This document shows positions 28,914 through 36,999 of a DNA stretch of 64,000 nt, piece by piece. This DNA comes from Mariniblastus sp. (GTDB taxonomy: Bacteria; Planctomycetota; Planctomycetia; Pirellulales; Pirellulaceae). Position 1 is the first letter of the stretch, and each line of letters opens with the position of its first letter. Below the pieces are notes generated by a model. It was given only the letters and a program-made list of their open reading frames with translations, was not told the DNA's origin and did not search any database. The stretch is from contig JAKVBF010000003.1 of assembly GCA_022447555.1 (NCBI GenBank), forward strand, positions 162,279 through 226,278. The letters run 5' to 3'. The position numbers and the translations under genes were made by a program.

Positions 28914-30157
28914 CAGTCGAGATCCCATCGGTGAGGCAATTTTACAATCCCGCCCAGCCCTTTGCCGTCACCCAGTAAAGGGGGACCGACGATTCGGAAA
29001 TTTCCTTGGATGGTTTTTCGCTGAAAGAAGTCGGTCTGCTGCGGACCATACAGTGAAATGTTGAAGTGATAAGCACCGATTAGTAAAGGTAGTTTGGGGA
29101 ATTCCAAAGTCACTGTTCGCTGACCGGGTGCTAGGTCGATTTTCAGTTCTTGGTAAGCACTCGACATGGACGCTACTTTGCCATGTACGGGGGAGCAGAT
29201 CGCTGCAATGATCCTAGCACCTTGGATCCGCTCTGTGGCGCTAACGCGGATTTGCAGACGGAGTGTTTCCTCTGTTTCAAATTCCAGCTGAGTTTCTCCA
29301 CGCTCATTCAGAACAGTGATGTCTTCCAACTTGGCTTTACTACTGACCTGTTTTTCATCTCTTTTTTTAGAAGCGGATGACTGCACGTTCATCATTTCTT
29401 CATAGACCGTTGAGCCGGTTGGAAGATCTCCATCGAATACGATTTTTCCATTCCCGAATACGATCGAACGGGTCGCAACACGGCGTAACATGGTGACCGC
29501 ATGGGTAACGACAATGATGGAGACTCCCTGTTTGATCAAGTCCCTCAAATGGGCGAAACACTTCATTCGAAATCCGACGTCACCGACGGCCAAGACTTCG
29601 TCCATGATCAGGAGGTGAGGGCGTAGATTGGCGGCGACTGAGAATCCCAGTCGAACGCGCATCCCCGAACTGTAAGTTTTTACGGGGTCGTTGATCACAT
29701 GCCCCAATTCAGCAAAGTCAATGATCTTATCAATGATACGGTCGACTTCGTTTTTTTTGATTCCAAGCACGGCCGCGTTGACGTAAATATTTTCTCGACC
29801 GGAAAGAATTGGGTTGAACCCGGTCCCTAATTCGATCAAGGCGGCGACTTTTCCTCGGATCGAGATGCGGCCGGCATCGGGGCGGACCAATCCGTTAATC
29901 ATTTTAAGCATTGTGCTTTTGCCAGCGCCATTGGGACCGATCAGCGCAACGCACTCGCCTTGACGCACTTGGAAGTTGGCTTCTTTAATCGCAAAAAATT
30001 CGCCGGGACGTAATTTTGTAAGGGTTCGGTCATGCCCCTGCCCAGTCATTTCTCTGCCCAGATCGCGCACGCCGTACCACATGGCTCGCTTGAGATTGCG
30101 GCAGTAGACTTTCCAGACGTTTTCGACGTCCAACACGATGTCTGACGAATTTGACAT
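28913..30157 (-). CDS. Polysaccharide ABC transporter, ATP-binding subunit with C-terminal sugar-binding domain (Wzt-like)
   Basis: The 414-residue protein has a complete nucleotide-binding domain: Walker A GPNGAGKST at 74-82, signature YSSGMRVRLGFSVA, Walker B LLIMDEVLAVGD and the switch histidine in VVTHAVTML. This is the Wzt/TagH/KpsT subclass used for O-antigen and teichoic acid export, and the N-terminal 50 residues with a gate-helix-like segment fit. Residues about 265-414 form an extra beta-rich domain (RGETQLEFETEETLRLQI, PLLIGAYHFNISLYG), like the Wzt C-terminal domain that reads the terminal modification of the glycan. It is 9 bases downstream of the permease gene. The genes that follow could add the recognised modification, for example a sulfate, which is inference. 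Confidence 0.92.
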   Translation of the reverse strand: MSNSSDIVLDVENVWKVYCRNLKRAMWYGVRDLGREMTGQGHDRTLTKLRPGEFFAIKEANFQVRQGECVALIGPNGAGKSTMLKMINGLVRPDAGRISIRGKVAALIELGTGFNPILSGRENIYVNAAVLGIKKNEVDRIIDKIIDFAELGHVINDPVKTYSSGMRVRLGFSVAANLRPHLLIMDEVLAVGDVGFRMKCFAHLRDLIKQGVSIIVVTHAVTMLRRVATRSIVFGNGKIVFDGDLPTGSTVYEEMMNVQSSASKKRDEKQVSSKAKLEDITVLNERGETQLEFETEETLRLQIRVSATERIQGARIIAAICSPVHGKVASMSSAYQELKIDLAPGQRTVTLEFPKLPLLIGAYHFNISLYGPQQTDFFQRKTIQGNFRIVGPPLLGDGKGLGGIVKLPHRWDLD

Positions 30158-30166
30158 ATGATTTTC

Positions 30167-31111
30167 TTAGGCCATCATTCTTTCGATTAGGACTGGCAAC
30201 GAGACGCGGTAGAAGACGAGGCTGAACAACAAGAGCACCACCGCTGCGATGCCGTAGGGGATCGTCAACATGGCAAATTCAGTGCTTCCATTCAGTAGGA
30301 GGTCTCGCGATACGATCAGTAATGGAGCGACAGGGTTCACCCAATTTAACAGGGAATCAGGGTACTGTGTCGAGGGAACATAGATGATCGGCGTGATGAT
30401 CATCCAAAAGGGCAACACCAACGTGATGAATCGGCCAACATCCTGATAGAGCGAACCGATCGGCATCAGGAGGATACCCATTCCCAGCCCCAACAGGATC
30501 AAACCGAAAATTGCCACAGGGGCTAGCAAGATCGAAGCGTGAAGGGCGATTCCGAACCAGAGGAATGCGGGGATCAACAGGACCATCCGGATCGCGAGAT
30601 TGAATAGCGTTTCACCCACCGCCACCAACAGCAAAGACTCGCGAGGAAATCGCAATTTAGCGATCATATTTTTATTGGCGTTGACGAGTTTACCGGGGGA
30701 TTGAAACGCGTCGATGAAGGCTTGCCAGAGAATCATTCCGGTTAATATATAGACCGTGGAGTTGACTCCCGTATCGCCAATTTGGAATACGTTTTGTGAC
30801 TTCAGAAAAATCCAGACAGCCGTGTTAGCGATCGGAGGGAGGAATGCCCAAAACAGACCTAGCATCGTTTGCCGATAAAGCCCTTTAAGATTGCGGACGA
30901 ACAACCGCCAAGCCAGTTCTCGTCCCGCCATAAAGTCGTGATAGATTTCCCGGAATAGCTTGACAGGGGTCCGGATTTCGGACATCGACGAGTAGGTCAC
31001 GCAAGGTTCATTAGCCAGATCGATCGATTCCATACTCAGTGCTACTGACGAATCCTCCGACAAGACGTCGGCGTCAGGTTGCTCTTGCGATGAAGTGGAA
31101 TTCTCAGTCAA
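30167..31111 (-). CDS. Polysaccharide ABC transporter permease (Wzm/ABC-2 type)
   Basis: The 314-residue integral membrane protein pairs with the ATPase encoded next. A cytoplasmic N-terminus of about 60 residues is followed by an amphipathic coupling region (FREIYHDFMAGRELAWRLFVRNLKGLYRQTMLGLFW) and then about six transmembrane helices. The ABC-2 family pattern LGLFWAFLPPIANTAVWIFL and the hydrophobic PFWMIITPIIYVPSTQYP segment are typical of Wzm/KpsM-type permeases. These move a lipid-linked polysaccharide across the inner membrane. It is encoded 20 bases downstream of the sugar-phosphate isomerase. Confidence 0.9.
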   Translation of the reverse strand: MTENSTSSQEQPDADVLSEDSSVALSMESIDLANEPCVTYSSMSEIRTPVKLFREIYHDFMAGRELAWRLFVRNLKGLYRQTMLGLFWAFLPPIANTAVWIFLKSQNVFQIGDTGVNSTVYILTGMILWQAFIDAFQSPGKLVNANKNMIAKLRFPRESLLLVAVGETLFNLAIRMVLLIPAFLWFGIALHASILLAPVAIFGLILLGLGMGILLMPIGSLYQDVGRFITLVLPFWMIITPIIYVPSTQYPDSLLNWVNPVAPLLIVSRDLLLNGSTEFAMLTIPYGIAAVVLLLFSLVFYRVSLPVLIERMMA

Positions 31112-31131
31112 GGTTTGGCTGTCCTGTAATG

Positions 31132-32130
31132 CTAAACGAGGCCCGCACGAATCAGGTCGTGAAGGTGAACGGCTCCGACTAGTCGATGTTCCGCATCAAC
31201 GACGGGAAGGGTGGTGATTTTCTTGGATTCCATAACCTTGATTGCATCGACCGCCAGCGATTCGGCTTGAATGGTCGTCGGTTCCGAACTCATCCAGTTG
31301 GCGACAGTTTCCGAGAGCGGTGTTTTGCAACGCTCCAGTGTTCTCCGCAGATCGCCATCGGTGAGTATGCCCTCTAATCGATGTTCATCATCGGCGACGA
31401 TTGCCGCACCCAGTCGTTTTTCACTCATGATGACAATCGCCTCGCTGAGGGAGGCTGTTTTTTGAACGACCGGTAAATCGTGGCCCGAATGCATAAAGTT
31501 TTCGACAGTCGCCAACAGCCGTCGACCGAGGTTGCCGCCAGGATGAAAAAGGGCAAACTGTTCTCGGGTAAAACCTCGTAATTGCATCAGTGCTACGGCA
31601 AGTGCGTCGCACATGGCCAACGCCACTGTGGAACTACTCGTAGGTGCTAGTTCAATGGTGTCCGCTTCGGACTGAACCGAAACATCGATCGTCACGGTAC
31701 TGCGGCGAGCCAATTCGCTGTGCGGAGAACCGGTCAAACAAACGATTGGGATATCAAACCGATGCATGTAGGGAAGAACAGAATTGACTTCCGCCGTCTC
31801 GCCACTTTTGGAGAGGGCTAAAAGAACGTCACCCTGAGTGACAATCCCTAAATCCCCATGGGCCGCCTCACCAGGATGGAGGAAGACCGCTGGCGTTCCA
31901 GTACTGCAAAAGGTGGCGGCCGCTTTGCGAGCGATGTATCCCATTTTACCCATTCCGGTAATGATTGCTCGGCCTTGGCATTGGAATAATAAATCGACTG
32001 CCTGCTGGACTTGATCGTCGATACGATCCGCCGTCTGCGCAATGGCCGCTGCCTCGGCACGCAACACATTTTGGACCGTGTCGCGGGTCGACTTTGAATC
32101 AGTCGTCTTTGGATCTTCGTTCGGAGGCAT
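31132..32130 (-). CDS. KpsF/GutQ/KdsD-type arabinose-5-phosphate isomerase
   Basis: The enzyme interconverts ribulose 5-phosphate and arabinose 5-phosphate, the first step to Kdo. An N-terminal SIS domain (about 30-170) has GMGKMGYIARKAAATFCSTG and HGDLGI with the active-site His-Gly-Asp, then ALSKSGETAEV. Two CBS domains form the C-terminal part (about 200-332), with ILTDGDLRRTLE and VVDAEHRLVGAVHLHDLIRAGLV. I chose ATG at 32130, giving 332 residues, the normal size of KdsD. An in-frame opening to 32334 only adds an unconserved N-terminus. Its position in front of the ABC transporter genes is that of KpsF in capsule loci. Confidence 0.92.
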   Translation of the reverse strand: MPPNEDPKTTDSKSTRDTVQNVLRAEAAAIAQTADRIDDQVQQAVDLLFQCQGRAIITGMGKMGYIARKAAATFCSTGTPAVFLHPGEAAHGDLGIVTQGDVLLALSKSGETAEVNSVLPYMHRFDIPIVCLTGSPHSELARRSTVTIDVSVQSEADTIELAPTSSSTVALAMCDALAVALMQLRGFTREQFALFHPGGNLGRRLLATVENFMHSGHDLPVVQKTASLSEAIVIMSEKRLGAAIVADDEHRLEGILTDGDLRRTLERCKTPLSETVANWMSSEPTTIQAESLAVDAIKVMESKKITTLPVVDAEHRLVGAVHLHDLIRAGLV

Positions 32131-32458
32131 GCAGAGTCCGGAGAAAGTACGGTTTGCTGTTTGATTATAGCGCCTTTTTAGGGGCGAGATGGAATGGGAA
32201 ATGGGCAACCCCAAAACGTTGTCGTTCGGGCTGCCAACGGACTGAGAAATCCGCACATTAGAAAAAACCCGACGTTCGCCAATCGAAACAGTCGGTTTAA
32301 TCCACCTCTTCACACAAAACCGCAAATCTCGCATACGAGTCAGAGCGATGGATTGAAGCTGTCTGAGAAACGGATTGTCAGCCGAGACCGTACCAGGTCG
32401 CGGTTTCGCTCGATTAGATTGCGGGGTTTGGGGTTCTTCCCGGGGTTTGGGTCCTTCC
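32131..32458. other. Intergenic region between pgk and the isomerase/ABC transporter genes
   Basis: This 328-base region should contain the promoter of the kpsF-like operon on the minus strand. It starts right after the pgk stop with an imperfect direct repeat at 32421-32458 (two copies of CGGGGTTTGGG followed by TTCTTCC or TCCTTCC). No hairpin with a T-run is present. I see no gene in it. Confidence 0.5.
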
Positions 32459-33658
32459 TTAACCGGACACTACTGTTTTTTGATCCAGAAGTTCGACTGC
32501 GGGAAATGATTTTCCTTCGAGCATTGCAAGGCTAGCGCCACCGCCGGTGCTGACATGGGTTACCGCATCTTCGAATCCAAGCTGTGCGATCGCCGCAGCG
32601 CTGTCCCCTCCTCCAATGATGCTGGTACACGACGCATTGGCAATCGCCTGCGCGACCACTTTGGTCCCTTCGTCAAAGGGAGGCATCTCAAAGACGCCCA
32701 TCGGTCCGTTCCAAACTACCGTTTTAGAATTTGCGATGATGGCCGCAAATCGTTGAGCCGTTTCTGGTCCGATGTCCAGACCCTCGAAACCCTCTGGAAT
32801 GTTGCCGGCCTGAACGATTTTTTTATTGCAGTTAGCGTCGAATGCATCGCCGCAATGTGTGTCGATCGGCAGAATTAATTTTTCTCCACCTCGCTCAATC
32901 AGTTCTCTGGCCAGTTCCACTTTATCGGGTTCCACCAGACTGTCACCCACGGTACCGCCGGTGGCCAAAGAAAAAGTGTAAGCCATGGCCCCACCAATCA
33001 AAACGTGGTCGCAGATTCCCAACAAGTTGTTAATCACATTGATTTTGTCGGAAACTTTGGCTCCACCAAGAATGGCCACAAAGGGTCGCTCAGGAGTCGA
33101 GATTACCGAGCTGAGATATTTGATTTCTTTTTCGACAAGGGAGCCGACCACTTTCGGTTTTCCGGTCATCGCCTCGGGGACTGCAACCATTGAAGCGTCC
33201 GAGCGATGACAGGTCCCAAAGGCGTTGTTGCAGTAGATATCAGAAACCTCGGCGAGTGCTTTGGCAAAGTCGACATCCCCTTCTTTTTCACCGGGCTGAA
33301 AACGGAGGTTTTCTAAGACCAGGATCCCACCATCCTTCAGTGAAGCGACCTTTGATTGCGAATCACTTCCGACTGTATCGGCAGAGAAGGCCACTGGAGT
33401 CCCAACCATACGGGCCAGCTCGTCGGCAGCCGGTGCAAGGCTCATAGCGGGATTTGGGTGCCCCTTTGGACGTCCCAAATGACTGATCAGAATCAGGCGG
33501 CCGCCCCGATCGATCACGCTTTTGATACTAGGCAACGCCATTTCAATTCGGCGGTTATCGGTGATCTCACCGACATCGTTAAGCGGGACATTGAAGTCGA
33601 CGCGCATCAGGACTCGTTTTCCGGTTACCTCAACATCGTCAATCGTCATCTTGCTCAT
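32459..33658 (-). CDS. pgk: Phosphoglycerate kinase
   Basis: The enzyme makes ATP and 3-phosphoglycerate from 1,3-bisphosphoglycerate. The 399-residue protein has the usual start ([16 protein letters not shown]), substrate-binding ISHLGRPKG, the [13 protein letters not shown] hinge region, the nucleotide site [10 protein letters not shown] and the C-terminal GGGDSAAAI and [14 protein letters not shown] chose ATG at 33658, where AGGT lies upstream, rather than a start 16 codons earlier that adds an unconserved tail. It is followed on the same strand by the surface-glycan transport genes, with a 328-base gap. Confidence 0.96.
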   Translation of the reverse strand: MSKMTIDDVEVTGKRVLMRVDFNVPLNDVGEITDNRRIEMALPSIKSVIDRGGRLILISHLGRPKGHPNPAMSLAPAADELARMVGTPVAFSADTVGSDSQSKVASLKDGGILVLENLRFQPGEKEGDVDFAKALAEVSDIYCNNAFGTCHRSDASMVAVPEAMTGKPKVVGSLVEKEIKYLSSVISTPERPFVAILGGAKVSDKINVINNLLGICDHVLIGGAMAYTFSLATGGTVGDSLVEPDKVELARELIERGGEKLILPIDTHCGDAFDANCNKKIVQAGNIPEGFEGLDIGPETAQRFAAIIANSKTVVWNGPMGVFEMPPFDEGTKVVAQAIANASCTSIIGGGDSAAAIAQLGFEDAVTHVSTGGGASLAMLEGKSFPAVELLDQKTVVSG

Positions 33659-33740
33659 GGTGTTACCTGTTTTTTTGGAAAGCAGCGTGGGGGTGTGTCG
33701 GAACAACCAATGGGCATCATCAGCTGCGTTGGTAATTGAT

Positions 33741-34055
33741 TTACGACTCGCTAGATTCTGTAGACTTTACCCTTTTTTGGACGTCCGTTTCAATGGGGCC
33801 GAAGACTTCTTCGTGCCGTTGAATCGAAACGTGCAAGGCGTGTAACAGCCGTTTGGCAGTGTAGAAGTTCAGTACGGTGCGCTGCTGTATTTCCACCGGC
33901 TTGTCGTTGGACCCCATCGGCTGGGAGTTCATTCCAAAGTCGATAATGAGTTCCTCGGGCGATCCGGTCACGCGACAGAAATTTGCATAGCAACTCTTGG
34001 CATTAGATTCATCAACGGTCAGGGGGGAGGGTTGTTTTCCTGCTTCTTTCGCCAT
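33741..34055 (-). CDS. DUF3467 family protein
   Basis: The 104-residue protein fits the DUF3467 pattern: an N-terminal [23 protein letters not shown] strand region and ending helix [21 protein letters not shown]. Proteins of this small family are widespread and their function is unknown; the fold suggests a compact protein-protein interaction domain. I placed the start at ATG 34055, where AAGGT lies upstream. A longer in-frame opening would run into the divergent asparaginase gene and lacks family similarity. It lies 82 bases upstream of pgk on the same strand and may share its transcript. Confidence 0.8.
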   Translation of the reverse strand: MAKEAGKQPSPLTVDESNAKSCYANFCRVTGSPEELIIDFGMNSQPMGSNDKPVEIQQRTVLNFYTAKRLLHALHVSIQRHEEVFGPIETDVQKRVKSTESSES

Positions 34056-34218
34056 GGTGGATACCTTAAACTGTTGGGAACGTGGGGTAGATAAAAAGAG
34101 CATCCCCCAAATCGTCGTGATCGTCAATATAACCGAGTTATAACCCAGTGCGACTCGATGGAGCATTGTTGCGGTAGGAAAGGTTTGTGGTTGAATCACC
34201 AACGGGATTTGAGGCCAG

Positions 34219-35238
34219 ATGAAGAAGATTTGTATTATTAATACGGGGGGTACGATCGGGATGCGGGCGGGTCCAAATGGTTTGCGACCGGAACCGGGAT
34301 TCATCGAATCCCAACTCGCTCTAATGCCTGAACTGAGCAGTCCCTTGATGCCCGAAATCACGGTGAAAGAATACGATCCGGTGATCGACTCGTCCAATAT
34401 TAGCATTTCAGATTGGTTGAAATTGGCGAACGACATTCAAGAGTCGTATGATCGGTTCGATGGATTCGTGGTGTTACATGGAACGGACACGATGGCGTAC
34501 ACGGCTTCGGCTCTTCCTTTCATGCTGCGAGGTTTGGGCAAGCCGGTGGTTTTGACGGGCTCTCAGTTGCCATTGAGTGAAGTCCGGAATGACGCTCGTG
34601 AAAATCTTAAAACGGCCATCATCCTCGCAGCGGGATATGAGATTCCAGAAGTCTGCATCTATTTTGGAGATCTCTTACTGAGGGGTTGCCGGGCCACTAA
34701 ATTTAGTGCGACCAGCTTCAAAGCATTCGTCTCTCCTAATTATCCACCTCTCGGTTCGGCCGGTACTCGGATGGAGGTATTCGAACACCGTATTCTTCCA
34801 GTTCCTAAAGGAGACGGTCCCGTTGTCGAGCCTTTGAAATCTCAGGAAATAGCGACCTTTCGTTTATTTCCCGGCGTGTCAGTTGAGGTACTTGAGAATG
34901 TGCTCCGCCGACCCCTGAAGGCGCTGATTCTGGAATCGTTTGGGGATGGGAATGGACCATCGCAAAACATCGCATTCGTGGACTGCATTCGCAGGGCCTG
35001 CGACGATGGTATCTTGATTTTGAATCTATCCCAATGCAGTCAAGCAACCATTCATCAAACGGTCTATGAAACCGGTGCGGTAATGGAACAGGCTGGTGTC
35101 ATTTCTGGATGCGACCTAACACTCGAGGCGGCGTTGGCCAAGTTGATGCACCTGTTCACCAAGCCGTTGCCGGTCGATGAGGTCAAGCGATTGATGCAAC
35201 AGAGTCTGGTCGGCGAATTGACCGAACCGAAAAACTAG
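34219..35238 (+). CDS. L-asparaginase, type I (cytoplasmic)
   Basis: The 339-residue protein hydrolyses asparagine to aspartate and ammonia. The first catalytic Thr is in INTGGTIGMRAG, the second in VVLHGTDTMAYTASAL (GTDTMAY). The next structural elements are KPVVLTGSQLPL and NDARENLKTAI. No signal peptide is present, so it should be cytoplasmic, like type I AnsA rather than the periplasmic type II enzyme. GAGG lies four bases before the ATG. The promoter must lie in the 163-base spacer shared with the DUF3467 gene. Confidence 0.92.
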   Translation: MKKICIINTGGTIGMRAGPNGLRPEPGFIESQLALMPELSSPLMPEITVKEYDPVIDSSNISISDWLKLANDIQESYDRFDGFVVLHGTDTMAYTASALPFMLRGLGKPVVLTGSQLPLSEVRNDARENLKTAIILAAGYEIPEVCIYFGDLLLRGCRATKFSATSFKAFVSPNYPPLGSAGTRMEVFEHRILPVPKGDGPVVEPLKSQEIATFRLFPGVSVEVLENVLRRPLKALILESFGDGNGPSQNIAFVDCIRRACDDGILILNLSQCSQATIHQTVYETGAVMEQAGVISGCDLTLEAALAKLMHLFTKPLPVDEVKRLMQQSLVGELTEPKN

Positions 35239-35411
35239 ACCGAGGTCATTTCACGGCCGATCCGGTGAAGATGCTCAATAAATTATAACCGTTCACCCTG
35301 CCCTGCCCTGATTGGAGGTTTTCAGGAATCGCCAATCGAATAATAATGAAAGGGTTCCCTTTTTGTTTTCGCGTTACTGTAATTGTTTTAAATTTAGTTG
35401 TGAATCCATCG

Positions 35412-36671
35412 ATGAAAAATATATATTGCCTTAATTCCATTTTCAGTCTTCTGATTATCGGCTGCCTGACAACTCAATCATTCGCCAACGGCACCGACGA
35501 TGCCTTTGTGGGTAACGTTCGAACATCAGGGGAAATGTCTCACAAGGACGATCTTCCCTTGGGGATCGTCAAGGAGCAGCCCGCCGATGGCCGTTTTGTA
35601 AAAACAGATCAGGGATTCATGGTTCCCTATACGACGACGATTCCGGGAACCGAGGTAGAATTTGAGATGGTTCCGATCCCGGGTGGAACTTTCCTCATGG
35701 GGAGTCCTGAATCCGAAGATGATCGACGCTCAGACGAAGGCCCTCAGTTTCATGTGGTGGTGGAACCATTCTGGATGGGAAAACACGAAGTGACTTGGGC
35801 CGAATACAAAAAGTACATGGAGCTGGACAAACACTTCAAGTCGTTCCAACAGACCAAGACGCGACAGGTCAAAGACGATAACCAAGTGGATGCGATCACC
35901 GCCCCGTCCTCTTTGTACGATCCAAGTTTTACATTCGAAGCGGGGGAAGAGCCGGATGAACCGGCCGCCACCATGACCCAATACGCGGCCAAGCAGTACT
36001 CGAAATGGCTCAGTCTGTTGACGGGTGAATTTTACCGCTTGCCCTACGAATCCGAATGGGAGTATGCCTGCCGAGCCGGGACAACGACCGCTTTCTACTT
36101 TGGCGACGATCCCGACGAGCTGGAGGACCATGCCTGGTTTTATGACAACTCCGATGAACTTCGTCACACGGTGGGTGAACTGGAACCCAACCCCTGGGGG
36201 CTGCACGACATGTATGGGAACGTGGCGGAGTGGGTTTTGGATAAGTATTCCAAAGATCACTATGCCCAGTTCGCAGGAAAATCAGTTCCGGTCGACCAGG
36301 CTTTTGATGCGCCTGACGAAGTTTATCCACGCGTCCTACGCGGTGGCTCGTGGGAACTCGAGCTTGAGGATTGTCGCAGCGCGGCCCGGCTCGCTTCAGA
36401 TGATGAAGAGTGGAAGCTGGAGGACCCCAACTTTCCCAAAAGCCCGTGGTGGTACACCGACACGCCAGGCCTTGGTAGTGGCTTTCGACTGATTCGGCCC
36501 TTGGCCGTTCCAGCTGATCGGCTGGCCAAAGAGGCCTTCTGGAAAGCGGATGTTGAAGAGATTATCGAGGATGCCAAGAACCGGATCACCGATAATGGTC
36601 GGGGTGCTTACGGGATCGTCGATCCTCAGCTTCCTAAAGCGATCGAGCAGATCGACGAGAACGACAAGTAA
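35412..36671 (+). CDS. SUMF1/FGE-fold lipoprotein lacking the catalytic cysteine pair
   Basis: The 419-residue protein has an N-terminal lipoprotein-type signal (FSLLIIGC, Cys at about residue 17), so it is probably exported and lipidated. The C-terminal 300 residues match the formylglycine-generating enzyme fold: MVPIPGGTFLMGSPESEDD, GKHEVTWAEYKKYM, YRLPYESEWEYACRAGT, LHDMYGNVAEWVLD, RVLRGGSW and GFRLIRP. In active FGE two cysteines sit between GGS and the AAR segment. Here that stretch reads GGSWELELEDCRSAAR and has one, so oxidation of sulfatases is doubtful. I chose ATG at 35412. A start 22 codons earlier would hide the lipoprotein signal. Many planctomycete proteins use this fold as a binding domain. 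Confidence 0.85.
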   Translation: MKNIYCLNSIFSLLIIGCLTTQSFANGTDDAFVGNVRTSGEMSHKDDLPLGIVKEQPADGRFVKTDQGFMVPYTTTIPGTEVEFEMVPIPGGTFLMGSPESEDDRRSDEGPQFHVVVEPFWMGKHEVTWAEYKKYMELDKHFKSFQQTKTRQVKDDNQVDAITAPSSLYDPSFTFEAGEEPDEPAATMTQYAAKQYSKWLSLLTGEFYRLPYESEWEYACRAGTTTAFYFGDDPDELEDHAWFYDNSDELRHTVGELEPNPWGLHDMYGNVAEWVLDKYSKDHYAQFAGKSVPVDQAFDAPDEVYPRVLRGGSWELELEDCRSAARLASDDEEWKLEDPNFPKSPWWYTDTPGLGSGFRLIRPLAVPADRLAKEAFWKADVEEIIEDAKNRITDNGRGAYGIVDPQLPKAIEQIDENDK

Positions 36672-36763
36672 CCGATTTTGCCAGAGTGATTTTGCAAGAA
36701 TGATTCTTGGGTTTCTTGGACTAAGCCCTGCGTCCCAGGAAGAGAGTCAGCTAATTTGATGGG

Positions 36764-36795
36764 CGCCGATCTGCCTGATTTTTCTGGGATCGGCG
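36764..36795 (+). repeat. Inverted repeat between two secreted-protein genes
   Basis: CGCCGATC (36764-36771) pairs perfectly with GATCGGCG (36788-36795) around a 16-base loop. It follows the SUMF1-fold gene by about 90 bases. No T-run follows, so it may be a weak terminator or an operator-like site. Confidence 0.45.
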
Positions 36796-36984
36796 ATTAA
36801 ATCGTTGCTTCCCCTCCGAACCCCACCTACGCTGTATTTTGTTAAAAACCAAGAGTAGAGGGGATTTCTGCATCAGGGTTGGCCGTGGTTGTGGGGTGGC
36901 CGTGGTTGTCGTTAATCGACTGGACCGATTGTCCCGAAAAGAGCGAAATCCACTGAGAACCATCAGCAGCAATCCATGAAAAGA

Positions 36985-36991
36985 GAGAAGG
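36985..36991 (+). promoter_or_regulatory. Ribosome binding site that fixes the PEP-CTERM start
   Basis: GAGAAGG lies 8 bases before ATG 37000. The earlier in-frame ATG at 36976 has no comparable site and would place the Shine-Dalgarno inside the coding sequence. The start at 37000 also gives a normal signal peptide. Confidence 0.7.
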
Positions 36992-36999
36992 CGCCTAAC

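Larger units (their letters stand above)
36672..36999. other. Intergenic region between the SUMF1-fold gene and the PEP-CTERM gene
   Basis: This 328-base region contains an eight-pair inverted repeat at 36764-36795 and a 12-base direct repeat GGCCGTGGTTGT at 36881-36892 and 36898-36909 (17-base period). The PEP-CTERM ribosome binding site is at 36985-36991. I see no gene or tRNA in it. Confidence 0.55.

Noticed and set aside
34056-34436. N-terminal extension of the DUF3467 frame
   Set aside because: It runs into the asparaginase gene on the other strand and has no similarity to the family.
36672-36999. Possible tRNA or small RNA
   Set aside because: No cloverleaf or CCA-like end can be drawn; only an eight-pair inverted repeat and a direct repeat are seen.
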